The notes under the pieces are model-generated. The model did not search any database. It saw nothing but the letters and a program-made list of their open reading frames with translations, and was not told the DNA's origin. From NCBI GenBank assembly GCA_029448655.1, contig JACCLO010000003.1, positions 2,108,001 to 2,172,000 on the forward strand: a stretch of 64,000 bases of DNA. The letters run 5' to 3'. Position 1 is the first letter of the stretch; every line of letters starts with the position of its first letter. Origin of the DNA: Wolfiporia cocos (Eukaryota > Basidiomycota > Agaricomycetes > Polyporales > Phaeolaceae). This document shows, piece by piece, positions 10,132 through 22,053 of this stretch. The translations under genes and the position numbers were made by a program.

Positions 10132-12173
10132 TCAAACCCCGTCTCCGTACATAAACTCATTCAATAGGTGTACAGCCTGCGCCCACAACTCTATCCGTGG
10201 GCGCCATATGTGCTCAGGTAGCCCAACAACAAGCTCCTTCTGGCCTCTCCGTCCAAGCCGAATCACTTCCTCCGCTTCGTATGCATGCTCTATAGGTAGT
10301 GCTCCAAAGCCCGCAGGAATTGTTCCCTCGAGCCGTATGAGATCAAGTGCGTCAAAGTACAGTGCTTTGGAATCTTCACTTTCGAACGGATTTGAATTTG
10401 AAGGGACAGGAATGGCTGCGTGCCGAATATTGGAGTGTTGAGTTGCAGCAACTTGTGTCATAATTCCGAGATCCGAATCAGTCTCGCTGTCGCTATTTGA
10501 TGCATCAGAGTTGTCGTCCTCTTCAGGTGGGTGACCGGCACCTGTCTGGCCTCTCCGCCGGCGAACTTGCTGATTTGTAGTCCCATAGTGCTCATGAAGC
10601 ACATCAGGATGGAGGTCTATACCATCATCGGTATACACCCCATGATTCAGCTGACCTAACAATCGCAGGTCCTGCGTATCGAGGGAGGCATTGTGAGTCG
10701 TTGCTTATGTATGCTTTTCACAGTCTAACTTACATTTGGGCTTCGATCGTTTGTATCTGGACCCGAGATTGGGTGCGCATTCCATTCGGCCTGAAACAAG
10801 TGACAGTCCATATTGATGTCCTCAAGAAACAGCTTATGAATTAACCACAGGTGCTGTTCGTTCTCACGGTCAAGGAGATGGCGACGCTCGAAGCGGGTGA
10901 AGAACGCTCGCCATTCCCTGCAGAAGTGACGGCCCACTTCAACCCAGAGCCGTTCAATGCGTGTGTTATGTGTAGAACTTATACAACATGTCAAGTAGGA
11001 TGTCAGCATGAACCACAAATATACATACCTTCCCCACATGAAGGAAGCACGATTTGCTCCACGGCGTAAGATCATCCAAACAGCTACCTCAATATTCTCC
11101 CCACCGCGGTCGCCACGTACTCGTGAAGGTGCTTCATACTCATCAACCGCTTCGAGGAATACATCGAGTACGGTAGTGGCGCGATTGTTGTTACTTGCGC
11201 GGAGGCCTGTAATCTGTGGGTGCAGTGTACAGCTTAGCCCCGGTTACAACGAGGTAGCTGATACGTACTGTGCGGCAAAATCCATCAATAAAACCATGAA
11301 TAACGATTCCCCAATGTATGAGCTTGTGATGCCCATCGCAATGCCACAACGCATTTGGTCTTGACGACTTGTATTTTCGCCGGTTGATAGCTCGGTGCTG
11401 GCGCAATGCATGTATTAATCCATCCACACGATGAAGAGAAGCAAATAGCCGTGATCTTTGCATGCGAAATTCCTGGCTCTGTAAGAAACCTCGAAGATAA
11501 CGAATGCCAGAGTTTGGCTTTCGCATCTTGTATGCTCTAACAACGAAGTCGAGCTCCTCATTTGATAGGTCGGCGAACTTGTGCTCAAGTCCATACAGCC
11601 GGAGATAGCGTCGGATGGTGTGCCGGTGCAGACACATTGCTTGGGACAGTTTTGATATGCTGATATTCCTCATATTGGACATGGCCTCGGCTAGGAGTGT
11701 CCGATCGATAACCTTGCGGGGACGACCCCGCCGTCCGGTATGCTCAACAACGACTGCTGAAATTGATGAGATATTCGAGCTCTCCCTAGATCATAGGATA
11801 GTAGATGGCCATCCAACGACATAGTTGAGTAGTCTTACCTGCCAGTAACTGCAGTGATAGTATCCCTCAAACGAGCTATCAGCAAGCCCAATGCACTTGC
11901 CGCTGCTTCAAACCAATCTGGCCCAAGGTTCATATTGAATTCCCTGTTCAAAATATCTCGTTCCATCTCAACCAGGATGAGCACTGATGAGTTCTGCAAC
12001 TTTTCAAGATGGTACTTAAGCCGAAGGGGATCTGAGTCATCTTGCAGGACAAGTTCAGCCGCATGTCCATATGCATCACTGAGCTGACGATGGGCATTTT
12101 GGATATTTGGAGGCCACACTGTAGGTACTGGAGGCTCTGGTAGAGGTGGGAAATGGTTTGGAAGTGCAGCCAT
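10132..12173 (-). CDS. IS3/integrase-like DDE transposase, copy 1
   Basis: Mirror of the gene at 15,312-17,353, with predicted exons 11,839-12,173, 11,269-11,785, 11,029-11,213, 10,734-10,977 and 10,132-10,671 (606 aa). It has an HTH-like region followed by a catalytic core with D262, D319 and E354. It is divergent from the BTB gene, with 149 bp between the two start codons. No disruption is visible, so this copy could be active. Confidence 0.8.
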
Positions 12174-12322
12174 TGTGAGCTCAAGCAGAGGTTATAGAGT
12201 TCACGTTAAGCAGATTGCAACGACCGGCAGAGGGCCTTCCCATTTTGGAAGTCATCGTCGGGACGAGATCTTTGAATGCTTGACCTTGGCTGTATGCTCA
12301 TCTCACCGGACTCTTGGATATC

Positions 12323-13424
12323 ATGCATGTTACTTCTTCCAACAATGGCTCATGCTCAGAGGATACAAGCATCACGCCAGCATCCTCCCAAGCCCAGAGG
12401 TCAGCGGAATATTACTTCAAAAGCGGAGCATACATATTTCAGGTAAGAATTCCATGTGGGTACACTTAAACAGACCACCGATGGACTGGCTCAGGTTGAA
12501 AATACTTTGTTCCGGCTTGAGGTTGGCCTTCTCCTTTCAAAAATCAATGCTTTCGGCGAGATGTTCAGCATGTTGCCGAGAACGTCATCGGAAACGGGCC
12601 AAGCCTGCCCTGACGGCCTCAATGACAGCGACCCGATTGTCCTGCAGCAAGTCACTGCAAAGGAGTTTCAGTACTTGTGTGATTGGATCTACGGAAAGTG
12701 AGTTAAAGTATCACTTACGAAACTGCAGTCTGATTAGGGTACTGTTGCCATAAGATGGACACGGCCGCCCTACAAACTCGAATACTTGATATCTGTCCCG
12801 AAGCTGTCAAAATTCTGGGACATCGACAGTGGAAGGGAATGGGCTACGTACCATTTTCAGCAAATCGAGAGCACGATACGTCCAGCGCTACGTTTGCGAA
12901 TCGCTCGCGTCTACGAGATCGATGCTTGGGTCCGCCCTGCTTTCACGGCTCTGTTGAGTATCCCTTTAAGGGATCTCACAGAAGCAGATCATACCTGGCT
13001 AGGATGGGACACATACCGCCTGCTCGCCTGCGTACAACAGGAGATAAGCGATCTTCGCGTTCGGATGGCATTCATGCCACCTGACATCAAACATCTCGTT
13101 TACGGTATTGCTACCTGCTCAGAAGAAAAGCACATCAACTGTGTGCGGGCATGGAAGGATGAATGGGTGCGCATCATAGGGCCGCAGTTATGCTCGACAC
13201 ATCCAGGCCGTCGCTTGAAGATGTCGGAGGCAATGGATGAAATAAAGAAGCTTGGTCTCAAGGCGATGACTCCGAGGTGCCGGAGCGCTGCAATTGATCA
13301 GATTGAGTTCGATAATATATTCAGCGGCGAGGCAGATCTCATCGCCCAGGCCTTGGATGCACTTCAAGCTGTCTGTGTAGATGCTCATGAAGCGATCTCT
13401 GTAGAGGGTGGTATCATGGAATGA
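12323..13424 (+). CDS. BTB/POZ protein carried by transposon, copy 1
   Basis: Predicted exons 12,323-12,442, 12,495-12,697 and 12,755-13,424 give 330 aa with clean GT-AG introns of 52 and 57 nt. The N-terminus is Ser-rich. A BTB fold follows, recognisable from YYFKSGAYIF then VENTLFRLEVGLL, then PIVLQQVTAKEFQYLCDWIY. The second half, beginning KLEYLISVPKLSKFWDID, matches the helical tail seen in many agaricomycete BTB proteins. BTB domains mediate dimerisation and binding to cullin-3 or chromatin factors; no partner domain is present. It lies between the transposase and the inner inverted repeat. An intact frame inside a transposon suggests recent capture or selection for an element function. 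Confidence 0.75.
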
Positions 13425-13451
13425 TTCTGTATATACATGTCCAGTATCCCA

Positions 13452-13563
13452 GAACGTGTGTTTAGTGGTATACCGAAACGTGTGTAGTCTCACAATGAAA
13501 CGTGTGTGTATAAATGAGACGATCGCGAAACGTGTGTGTAGTGTAGTGACAGAACGTGTGTAT
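13452..13563 (+). repeat. Subterminal GAAACGTGTGT repeats, copy 1
   Basis: Five irregularly spaced copies of GAACGTGTGT or GAAACGTGTGT start at 13,452, 13,475, 13,497, 13,527 and 13,552, about 100-210 bp inside the inner inverted repeat. Clustered short direct repeats near one end are typical of transposase-binding sites; that role is inferred. I did not find the cluster at the outer end. Confidence 0.6.
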
Positions 13564-13617
13564 ATATTATATTATCACGCGTGTGATATGATTCTGACTA
13601 CCAAAAAAGGATAGTTG

Positions 13618-13663
13618 AGTCGCGAGTTTATAATTTGAATATTTGTACAAAATGAACGGCATA
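13618..13663 (-). repeat. Terminal inverted repeat, inner end of copy 1
   Basis: Reverse complement starts TATGCCGTTCATTTTGTACA and runs to AAACTCGCGACTC. It differs from the outer end mainly by having TATA where the outer end has ACACAC. The target duplication GTCCTG follows at 13,664. Confidence 0.8.
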
Positions 13664-13821
13664 GTCCTGCACCGGTGTTTTGACATGCATGTCTTCTGTG
13701 CCGGTACTTCCATGTCCACTAAGGGTGTGGACTGACCGCATTCTCTGTTTCATGCGTTCACGGTCCGCTGAAGTCAGCTTATTCTTAGTTCGGGTCATTG
13801 CAGCTCGCTGCGGTAGGGGCA
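13664..13821 (-). pseudogene. N-terminal fragment of the second retroelement's gag
   Basis: This 158-bp island lies between the two transposon copies. On the minus strand it encodes a basic, Thr/Lys/Arg-rich segment (MTRTKNKLTSADRERMKQRM is within it). Its last two codons equal the first two codons of the fragment at 5,385, because both are the 6-bp target duplication. It is the original start region of the gag at 4,271-5,385. Its upstream leader and LTR are gone. Confidence 0.8.
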
Positions 13822-13867
13822 TATGCCGTTCATTTTGTACAAATATTCAAATTATAAACTCGCGACT
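13822..13867 (+). repeat. Terminal inverted repeat, inner end of copy 2
   Basis: Identical in mirror to the inner end of copy 1. Its first base supplies the A of an apparent ATG that fuses to the gag fragment on the minus strand, so that start is an artefact of the junction. Confidence 0.8.
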
Positions 13868-13921
13868 CAACTATCCTTTTTTGGTAGTCAGAATCATATC
13901 ACACGCGTGATAATATAATAT

Positions 13922-14033
13922 ATACACACGTTCTGTCACTACACTACACACACGTTTCGCGATCGTCTCATTTATACACACACGTTTCATTGTGAGACTA
14001 CACACGTTTCGGTATACCACTAAACACACGTTC
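13922..14033 (-). repeat. Subterminal GAAACGTGTGT repeats, copy 2
   Basis: Mirror of 13,452-13,563: five copies, read here as ACACACGTTTC on the plus strand, between the inner inverted repeat and the stop codon of the BTB gene. Confidence 0.6.
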
Positions 14034-14060
14034 TGGGATACTGGACATGTATATACAGAA

Positions 14061-15162
14061 TCATTCCATGATACCACCCTCTACAGAGATCGCTTCATGA
14101 GCATCTACACAGACAGCTTGAAGTGCATCCAAGGCCTGGGCGATGAGATCTGCCTCGCCGCTGAATATATTATCGAACTCAATCTGATCAATTGCAGCGC
14201 TCCGGCACCTCGGAGTCATCGCCTTGAGACCAAGCTTCTTTATTTCATCCATTGCCTCCGACATCTTCAAGCGACGGCCTGGATGTGTCGAGCATAACTG
14301 CGGCCCTATGATGCGCACCCATTCATCCTTCCATGCCCGCACACAGTTGATGTGCTTTTCTTCTGAGCAGGTAGCAATACCGTAAACGAGATGTTTGATG
14401 TCAGGTGGCATGAATGCCATCCGAACGCGAAGATCGCTTATCTCCTGTTGTACGCAGGCGAGCAGGCGGTATGTGTCCCATCCTAGCCAGGTATGATCTG
14501 CTTCTGTGAGATCCCTTAAAGGGATACTCAACAGAGCCGTGAAAGCAGGGCGGACCCAAGCATCGATCTCGTAGACGCGAGCGATTCGCAAACGTAGCGC
14601 TGGACGTATCGTGCTCTCGATTTGCTGAAAATGGTACGTAGCCCATTCCCTTCCACTGTCGATGTCCCAGAATTTTGACAGCTTCGGGACAGATATCAAG
14701 TATTCGAGTTTGTAGGGCGGCCGTGTCCATCTTATGGCAACAGTACCCTAATCAGACTGCAGTTTCGTAAGTGATACTTTAACTCACTTTCCGTAGATCC
14801 AATCACACAAGTACTGAAACTCCTTTGCAGTGACTTGCTGCAGGACAATCGGGTCGCTGTCATTGAGGCCGTCAGGGCAGGCTTGGCCCGTTTCCGATGA
14901 CGTTCTCGGCAACATGCTGAACATCTCGCCGAAAGCATTGATTTTTGAAAGGAGAAGGCCAACCTCAAGCCGGAACAAAGTATTTTCAACCTGAGCCAGT
15001 CCATCGGTGGTCTGTTTAAGTGTACCCACATGGAATTCTTACCTGAAATATGTATGCTCCGCTTTTGAAGTAATATTCCGCTGACCTCTGGGCTTGGGAG
15101 GATGCTGGCGTGATGCTTGTATCCTCTGAGCATGAGCCATTGTTGGAAGAAGTAACATGCAT
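14061..15162 (-). CDS. BTB/POZ protein carried by transposon, copy 2
   Basis: Mirror of 12,323-13,424 with exons 15,043-15,162, 14,788-14,990 and 14,061-14,730, and the same 330-aa product. The two genes converge on the 158-bp centre, so read-through transcripts from the arms would be complementary to each other. Confidence 0.75.
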
Positions 15163-15311
15163 GATATCCAAGAGTCCGGTGAGATGAGCATACAGCCAAG
15201 GTCAAGCATTCAAAGATCTCGTCCCGACGATGACTTCCAAAATGGGAAGGCCCTCTGCCGGTCGTTGCAATCTGCTTAACGTGAACTCTATAACCTCTGC
15301 TTGAGCTCACA

Positions 15312-17353
15312 ATGGCTGCACTTCCAAACCATTTCCCACCTCTACCAGAGCCTCCAGTACCTACAGTGTGGCCTCCAAATATCCAAAATGCCCATCGTCA
15401 GCTCAGTGATGCATATGGACATGCGGCTGAACTTGTCCTGCAAGATGACTCAGATCCCCTTCGGCTTAAGTACCATCTTGAAAAGTTGCAGAACTCATCA
15501 GTGCTCATCCTGGTTGAGATGGAACGAGATATTTTGAACAGGGAATTCAATATGAACCTTGGGCCAGATTGGTTTGAAGCAGCGGCAAGTGCATTGGGCT
15601 TGCTGATAGCTCGTTTGAGGGATACTATCACTGCAGTTACTGGCAGGTAAGACTACTCAACTATGTCGTTGGATGGCCATCTACTATCCTATGATCTAGG
15701 GAGAGCTCGAATATCTCATCAATTTCAGCAGTCGTTGTTGAGCATACCGGACGGCGGGGTCGTCCCCGCAAGGTTATCGATCGGACACTCCTAGCCGAGG
15801 CCATGTCCAATATGAGGAATATCAGCATATCAAAACTGTCCCAAGCAATGTGTCTGCACCGGCACACCATCCGACGCTATCTCCGGCTGTATGGACTTGA
15901 GCACAAGTTCGCCGACCTATCAAATGAGGAGCTCGACTTCGTTGTTAGAGCATACAAGATGCGAAAGCCAAACTCTGGCATTCGTTATCTTCGAGGTTTC
16001 TTACAGAGCCAGGAATTTCGCATGCAAAGATCACGGCTATTTGCTTCTCTTCATCGTGTGGATGGATTAATACATGCATTGCGCCAGCACCGAGCTATCA
16101 ACCGGCGAAAATACAAGTCGTCAAGACCAAATGCGTTGTGGCATTGCGATGGGCATCACAAGCTCATACATTGGGGAATCGTTATTCATGGTTTTATTGA
16201 TGGATTTTGCCGCACAGTACGTATCAGCTACCTCGTTGTAACCGGGGCTAAGCTGTACACTGCACCCACAGATTACAGGCCTCCGCGCAAGTAACAACAA
16301 TCGCGCCACTACCGTACTCGATGTATTCCTCGAAGCGGTTGATGAGTATGAAGCACCTTCACGAGTACGTGGCGACCGCGGTGGGGAGAATATTGAGGTA
16401 GCTGTTTGGATGATCTTACGCCGTGGAGCAAATCGTGCTTCCTTCATGTGGGGAAGGTATGTATATTTGTGGTTCATGCTGACATCCTACTTGACATGTT
16501 GTATAAGTTCTACACATAACACACGCATTGAACGGCTCTGGGTTGAAGTGGGCCGTCACTTCTGCAGGGAATGGCGAGCGTTCTTCACCCGCTTCGAGCG
16601 TCGCCATCTCCTTGACCGTGAGAACGAACAGCACCTGTGGTTAATTCATAAGCTGTTTCTTGAGGACATCAATATGGACTGTCACTTGTTTCAGGCCGAA
16701 TGGAATGCGCACCCAATCTCGGGTCCAGATACAAACGATCGAAGCCCAAATGTAAGTTAGACTGTGAAAAGCATACATAAGCAACGACTCACAATGCCTC
16801 CCTCGATACGCAGGACCTGCGATTGTTAGGTCAGCTGAATCATGGGGTGTATACCGATGATGGTATAGACCTCCATCCTGATGTGCTTCATGAGCACTAT
16901 GGGACTACAAATCAGCAAGTTCGCCGGCGGAGAGGCCAGACAGGTGCCGGTCACCCACCTGAAGAGGACGACAACTCTGATGCATCAAATAGCGACAGCG
17001 AGACTGATTCGGATCTCGGAATTATGACACAAGTTGCTGCAACTCAACACTCCAATATTCGGCACGCAGCCATTCCTGTCCCTTCAAATTCAAATCCGTT
17101 CGAAAGTGAAGATTCCAAAGCACTGTACTTTGACGCACTTGATCTCATACGGCTCGAGGGAACAATTCCTGCGGGCTTTGGAGCACTACCTATAGAGCAT
17201 GCATACGAAGCGGAGGAAGTGATTCGGCTTGGACGGAGAGGCCAGAAGGAGCTTGTTGTTGGGCTACCTGAGCACATATGGCGCCCACGGATAGAGTTGT
17301 GGGCGCAGGCTGTACACCTATTGAATGAGTTTATGTACGGAGACGGGGTTTGA
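15312..17353 (+). CDS. IS3/integrase-like DDE transposase, copy 2
   Basis: Exons 15,312-15,646, 15,700-16,216, 16,272-16,456, 16,508-16,751 and 16,814-17,353 join in phase to 606 aa. Residues 1-110 are unplaced. An AT-hook-like GRRGRPRK precedes a helix-turn-helix (ISISKLSQAMCLHRHTIRRY). The catalytic core reads ALWHCDGHHKLIHWG (D262), VRGDRGGENI (D319) and NTRIERLW (E354), a DDE triad with 34 residues between the last two, as in IS3 and retroviral integrases. The tail is acidic and Ser-rich and ends in a short conserved-looking helix. It would cut and join element ends in the nucleus. Divergent from the BTB gene; introns are 51-62 nt. Confidence 0.85.
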
Positions 17354-17464
17354 GAATGAGTTGACATACCATGAGCAAGGATGCTGGTGCTGGCTCCATT
17401 GTGTCGGTGCTGCCATTGGAGGGTAGCCTGGCCTATTCTGATCACCATAGGAGGCCGGTGTTCA

Positions 17465-19315
17465 ACTTGAAGGCTGCAGACTAGGGTCCGGCGTCGGTGC
17501 CATGAATGTGAACCCCGGTGTGAAGCGGAGGCATATTGTGGGGAGACGAAAGGGAAACACTCATTGCTGCCGACTGGATGTGGGGAATCGAGGGCAATCC
17601 TAGGGGTCGCATATTTCCGAGTGACGGAATTTGTAGGTGCGGCACACTCGAGGAGGGCATCTTCTTGAACGGCGACAACATCGAGAAGGGAGTCCCATTT
17701 GTGGTCAGGGAAAGTGCAGAGCTACTTGAATGCAGTGCGCTCATCGGCTGGCTGGGCACCACCATATGAGAACTACCCGCTCTGGTTGATGGTGTTGCGA
17801 TTCTGCACTCGGGGGCCACCACCTTGAATAGCATGTGTGTTTGTTGGCGACCATCACTCGCAGTGATAGTAGTAGTAGTGTAAGTAATGAGGCTCAGCCG
17901 ATATTCATCAGTGAGCAGTGACATGTGGTGGGCAAGGTATCTAGAAGATCGTTAGCTGCAGCAGAAAAGCAGCGAACCGGTGCGGCGTACTTGGGCTGGA
18001 AGTCATCGACCAGAATGCGGTCCTCTGTGAGCCAATAGGCAAGGCACCGTCTTCATCGTACCTCCACCGCTCCACCAATCTCCAGGCACGGTCCTGTGCT
18101 TCAATGTCGTTCTTCGTTTGACAAGAAATCTGGTGCAGCCCAAGGATGTGGCATGATCATGCGTCGATCTAGGTGAAGACGACCACCACGGCCATACCGC
18201 AAACGACCAGCACGAACCGCATGCAATGGCTGATCAGGTGTGGTGGAAGCAGAAGAAGATGAGGACGCATTTCGCATGGCAGCAACCGCCTTCCACAGCT
18301 TCGATGCATATGGCACAGGGGTGGGTTGGTATGGATTCTAGGCATCCGGGTGAGTGCCAGCAATCTTAGGAGACAGCGGATAAACTCACGTCAATCGCAT
18401 CCTCCCAGTGGTGATCCTTCTCCTTGCGCGTGGCCATTTCTTGCTCAGTTTAGCTTTGAATTTGCGCCTGTCGCTCCTTTGGCTTAATCTGCAGCTCTGC
18501 ATAGATGACTAGAGAAGTAGGTTCGCCAAGAGCCTAGAACTTGATTGTGCGACTGCAGGGTTCTACGTAAATAGTTATACTGCAGAGAGCACGCAAGAAC
18601 ATACGTTTCGATTCTAGGTTTCTTGGGTATTCGCTCCTTATCGTGGAACAGTTCTTCGTCGCCCTTGGTGCCCAGAGCTGGGAACTTGCGCTTCAGGTCA
18701 GCGAACGTGAAGCGTTTCTCCCATACGGCTCTCGCTTGCACAGCAGTCTCTCACTTCAGATGTTCGCACTGCAGGACACCCTTAGCCAACCCTCCTGCTG
18801 TCACAAGTTCAGCTTGCAGTCGCAAAATCCTGTCGGAATAGGTTGTTCGTTGAGTGCGCGTTTTGCGAACGGCCTTGGTCTCGCGTCTCCAGAAACAGAT
18901 ATATGACTCATTCTGGTCTCAGTCTTGTCCAACTGTGATCTTCCGTCAGCATGAAGGGACAGGTCAACCAAGTCAACCTTACATTGACAGAGGGTATAAT
19001 TGGATGTCCTGCGCGCTCAAGTTGTCGTTCACGCCAGTGTGAGTAGACTGCTTGGGCGATACGGGGAAGATGCGGAGGTTGAGGGATACAAGCGGGCTTT
19101 GCAAAAACTGTGAACATGGATTCAGGCAAGGTGTATACCTTGTCCAAGACCCTATGTGCAAAGTAAATACATAGCGAATGACACAATTGCATAAACGATG
19201 GACTAACATGGTGCAGAAATGGCATCTTCTCATGAGCTATCTTCTCAAAGATGGCCATCACCAGTTCGAACTTGTCTTCAGACATTGCAACGGTTCTGAG
19301 TCTTGCCTGGTCACC
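17465..19315 (-). pseudogene. Captured Epl1 remnant, copy 2
   Basis: Mirror of 8,170-10,020, with the same fragments and the same breaks (for example the stop at 18,751-18,753). The damage therefore predates duplication of the element. Confidence 0.65.
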
Positions 19316-19482
19316 TTAATGTTTCACCTGCAAATAATACCATCAGCATACAACCGCAACATGACGTTTGTTGCTTGCCACCTATTAGATGGGAGATCGG
19401 CATGTCTGATCGAGGTCTGTCGTGATTTGTCAGCACAGGTCTTGCGTTGACGATTTTTCGCTTCTTGTCCCTCGCTGCATCC

Positions 19483-21754
19483 ATGGCTCAGGAAGGCAGC
19501 TCGCATGACTCGCACTCAGATGCAACCAACGAGGGGGGAACCTCTGGTGGAGAAGCGGCAACATCTACAACACCACCGGTAAGCAAGAGGATAGGCGACC
19601 CAATATTGTAACTAACAGACAGCTTAGGGGCACTCACATAATGCTCGGGTCACTGCAATCCTGCGCGGATTAACAGGGAAAAGTGCTGGCATTACCACTA
19701 CAGAAGTCGCAAGAGACGAAGCAAACCGAACATTTCTCAACAGCGCTAGACGTAAGGCCGTAGGAACGTTGCCGAAGGCCCGATGCGTCTGAGAATCATA
19801 CAAAGATGTGCGCTGCATTGATCCATGCATCAGATCAAACGCAATGTAGAGAGAACCGTGCAAAAAGGCCGGAAGGGCCGATCAACGGGGCCAGTACGTA
19901 TACAACTACTCACCGTGTGGCCCGTTGGTATCAAGGTACGATTATGACGAGCTTCAGGTTATGATAAACTCATTGGTCTTCCAGAATGGCAGCCTCATGC
20001 AGGATATTGCACCTTCAAAACATGTCCTCGCAAAACTCCGAAACTACGGTCTCGGTGCAATAGATACTACAGATGGCTTCGTCTTCTCGAAAACATGGGG
20101 ACCTGCCAAAATGCATGCATTCTTACGTGAGCAACTGCCACACTTCTTCGAACATCTCGCAACAAAGGATCCTTGGGTATTATCTATTTCCGCTGAGGAC
20201 GATGATGGAATCAAGAAGTATCGGTTACCTTACACTCTGGTTTCACGGTCCAAGCGGAGATTACATGCCGAGACAGGGATTACTCACCCGACGGGCGAAG
20301 ATTACTACTTCTTCAAAGGGCGTGACGGGGCATCTTGGCATGAGAGTCAAATTGTTACGGGTCGAATACCCGTTCGTATATTCGAGTCGCGAATATAGAT
20401 CGTTCTTCTGCACGTAGGCACGTCGCCGTATGCAAGGCAAATACTCGTTAGATGCCTTCGGGTCCTAAGTGAAGTTCTTAGGAGATCGGTTAATATCCAA
20501 TACGCGTTAGAGGATATAATCTGTTCAGGTGCGAGTCTAATAGAATATAAGACTCGCCTAAGTCCGAGAAGTCAATGTGCACTTCGAGGACTTAGTCGTT
20601 CGATTGCTCGAGTGAAAAAATACTGAGCGTAGTTTCCTACGTTTGAGAACGAGTATAAGACTTCTTGTTTATACAACAAGGTCGAGCTGAAGAGCCTCGA
20701 CAATAAGTACATGAGCTTTTATACTACGCTAGGTTTTAGGGGTCAAGTCCATCCCAGATGTCACTGCTACTATCTACGCTATAGTCCCAAACGTTTGATA
20801 AGTATGTAGTGATATATCTGAAACGATAGATAGGAATGATTATGGCGGTTGAACGCCATCTGTCAGCTAATAAATGATAAACATGAAACGATGGCAGAGT
20901 TGGATCTGCCAGCGGTGAAACACGCCCTATAGACTAGTACAACTGGGGATGCGCCCAGTAGAGTCACGAGTAGCCAGGGGAGTTGGTTGCGCAACAAGTC
21001 CCTGTATCGTATTCGACCGGTGGTGAGTTCCGCAGATATTCGAAAAATCAAAACAATCGTAACACAAATCGTCATCGGTGAGTGCTCATATCTCATGGAT
21101 CTAGACTAGTTAATCATCAGTCTGCAGCCCCACGCAAGACGATTGAGCCAGAAACATACCACCAATGGGGGAATAATGACAAAACGCCGTACGATTCCGA
21201 TGACAGTAACTCGCAAGAAACCCCTTCGGAGGATGCGTATGAGGTTGATGTAGACAATCTGAAAGGAAAACAGCCGATGAGACGTAAAGGGATCAAACGG
21301 TGCATTACCTCAGACGATGAAGGCGAGAATATTTTAGGATCGGGGGTTGATGATGACGACGACAAATTCATCGAACGGGGCTTAGCGTCACGAAGTCCAA
21401 CACCGCAAGTTCCTCCCATCAAACGTTCACGTATTCTAGAGGCTGTCGATGGTAAATATATATCTCATCGGTTAAGATGCTCGACGCTGACTTGCTATAC
21501 TCACAGCCCTTACTGCAACTATGGCTGTGGGTGGGGGTGCATCTACCTCCACAACTGCTGTTGCTCAACCTGTGCCCAAGCCTCAGGAAGTGATCGACTT
21601 GAGCAACGATCTCGCTAGCGATAGCGATAAGACTGCCGCAGGTGCAGCTAGTCAGTTGGAGGAGTTTACGCGTGCGGACTCACCCGATCTCGCCGAGCTG
21701 TTCAGCGATGATCCATGGTCTACTCGCAAGATAGATTTCGGTTATAAAAAGTAG
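19483..21754 (+). pseudogene. Transposon accessory gene, copy 2, split by solo LTR
   Basis: Predicted exons 19,483-19,578, 19,628-19,759, 19,850-20,352 (resuming at 21,070-21,077 after the LTR), 21,128-21,451 and 21,507-21,754. Without the LTR and one duplication they stay in phase for 436 aa. The central part (for example VLAKLRNYGLGAIDTTDG, then EDYYFFKGRDGASWHESQI) resembles an uncharacterised agaricomycete protein that I recall beside this type of integrase gene. The C-terminal half is acidic, has a KGKQPMRRKGIKR basic patch and ends in DDPWSTRKIDFGY. With the LTR in place translation would end at 20,398. Function unknown; position suggests a second transposition protein. Confidence 0.55.
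20353..21064 (+). repeat. Solo LTR inside transposon copy 2
   Basis: Mirror of 6,421-7,132, flanked by CAAAT at 20,348-20,352 and 21,065-21,069. The same insertion with the same duplication in both arms shows that the LTR entered before the transposon was copied. Confidence 0.9.
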
Positions 21755-22053
21755 AGATTGTGTCTGGCAATGCAAAAGACCTTGAACGCGAGAGCCCGCT
21801 GAGACGAAGTGTGAGAGCGCCGACGTTTAGCCCTGAGCGCTGGGCTCTCCCTAAAGGGTTGCGAGGGGTTCGAACCTGAGCAGAAGTTTAAAAAAATGCC
21901 TACATAAGGACCGTATACGCACACCCACTTCGCCATTTCGCTTACAATGCAAGCGCGCAAGTAAAGATATGATCTGAGATAAACTCTCGATGAACGGCGC
22001 TAACCTACGAATATAAGCGCCCATGCCAGCTTTAGAACTCGCGTTTCGCGAGT

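Larger units (their letters stand above)
5386..13663. mobile_element. IS3EU-like DNA transposon, copy 1
   Basis: Both ends begin TATGCCGTTCATTTTGTACA, with imperfect inverted-repeat similarity reaching about 46 bp (ending in ACTCGCGACTC). It is flanked by a 6-bp duplication, GTCCTG. It encodes a DDE transposase of the IS3/integrase type (minus strand, 10,132-12,173), a BTB/POZ gene (plus, 12,323-13,424), an Epl1 pseudogene (plus, about 8,170-10,020) and an accessory gene (minus, 5,731-8,002) broken by a solo LTR. TAY-type termini, a 6-bp target duplication and an IS3-like transposase are what I remember of the eukaryotic IS3EU superfamily. That class call is from memory; the element boundaries are seen directly. 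Confidence 0.85.

Noticed and set aside
13628..13822. A small gene at the palindrome centre
   Set aside because: The frame is the displaced gag N-terminus with an ATG created by the transposon edge and a tail reading into the other transposon end.
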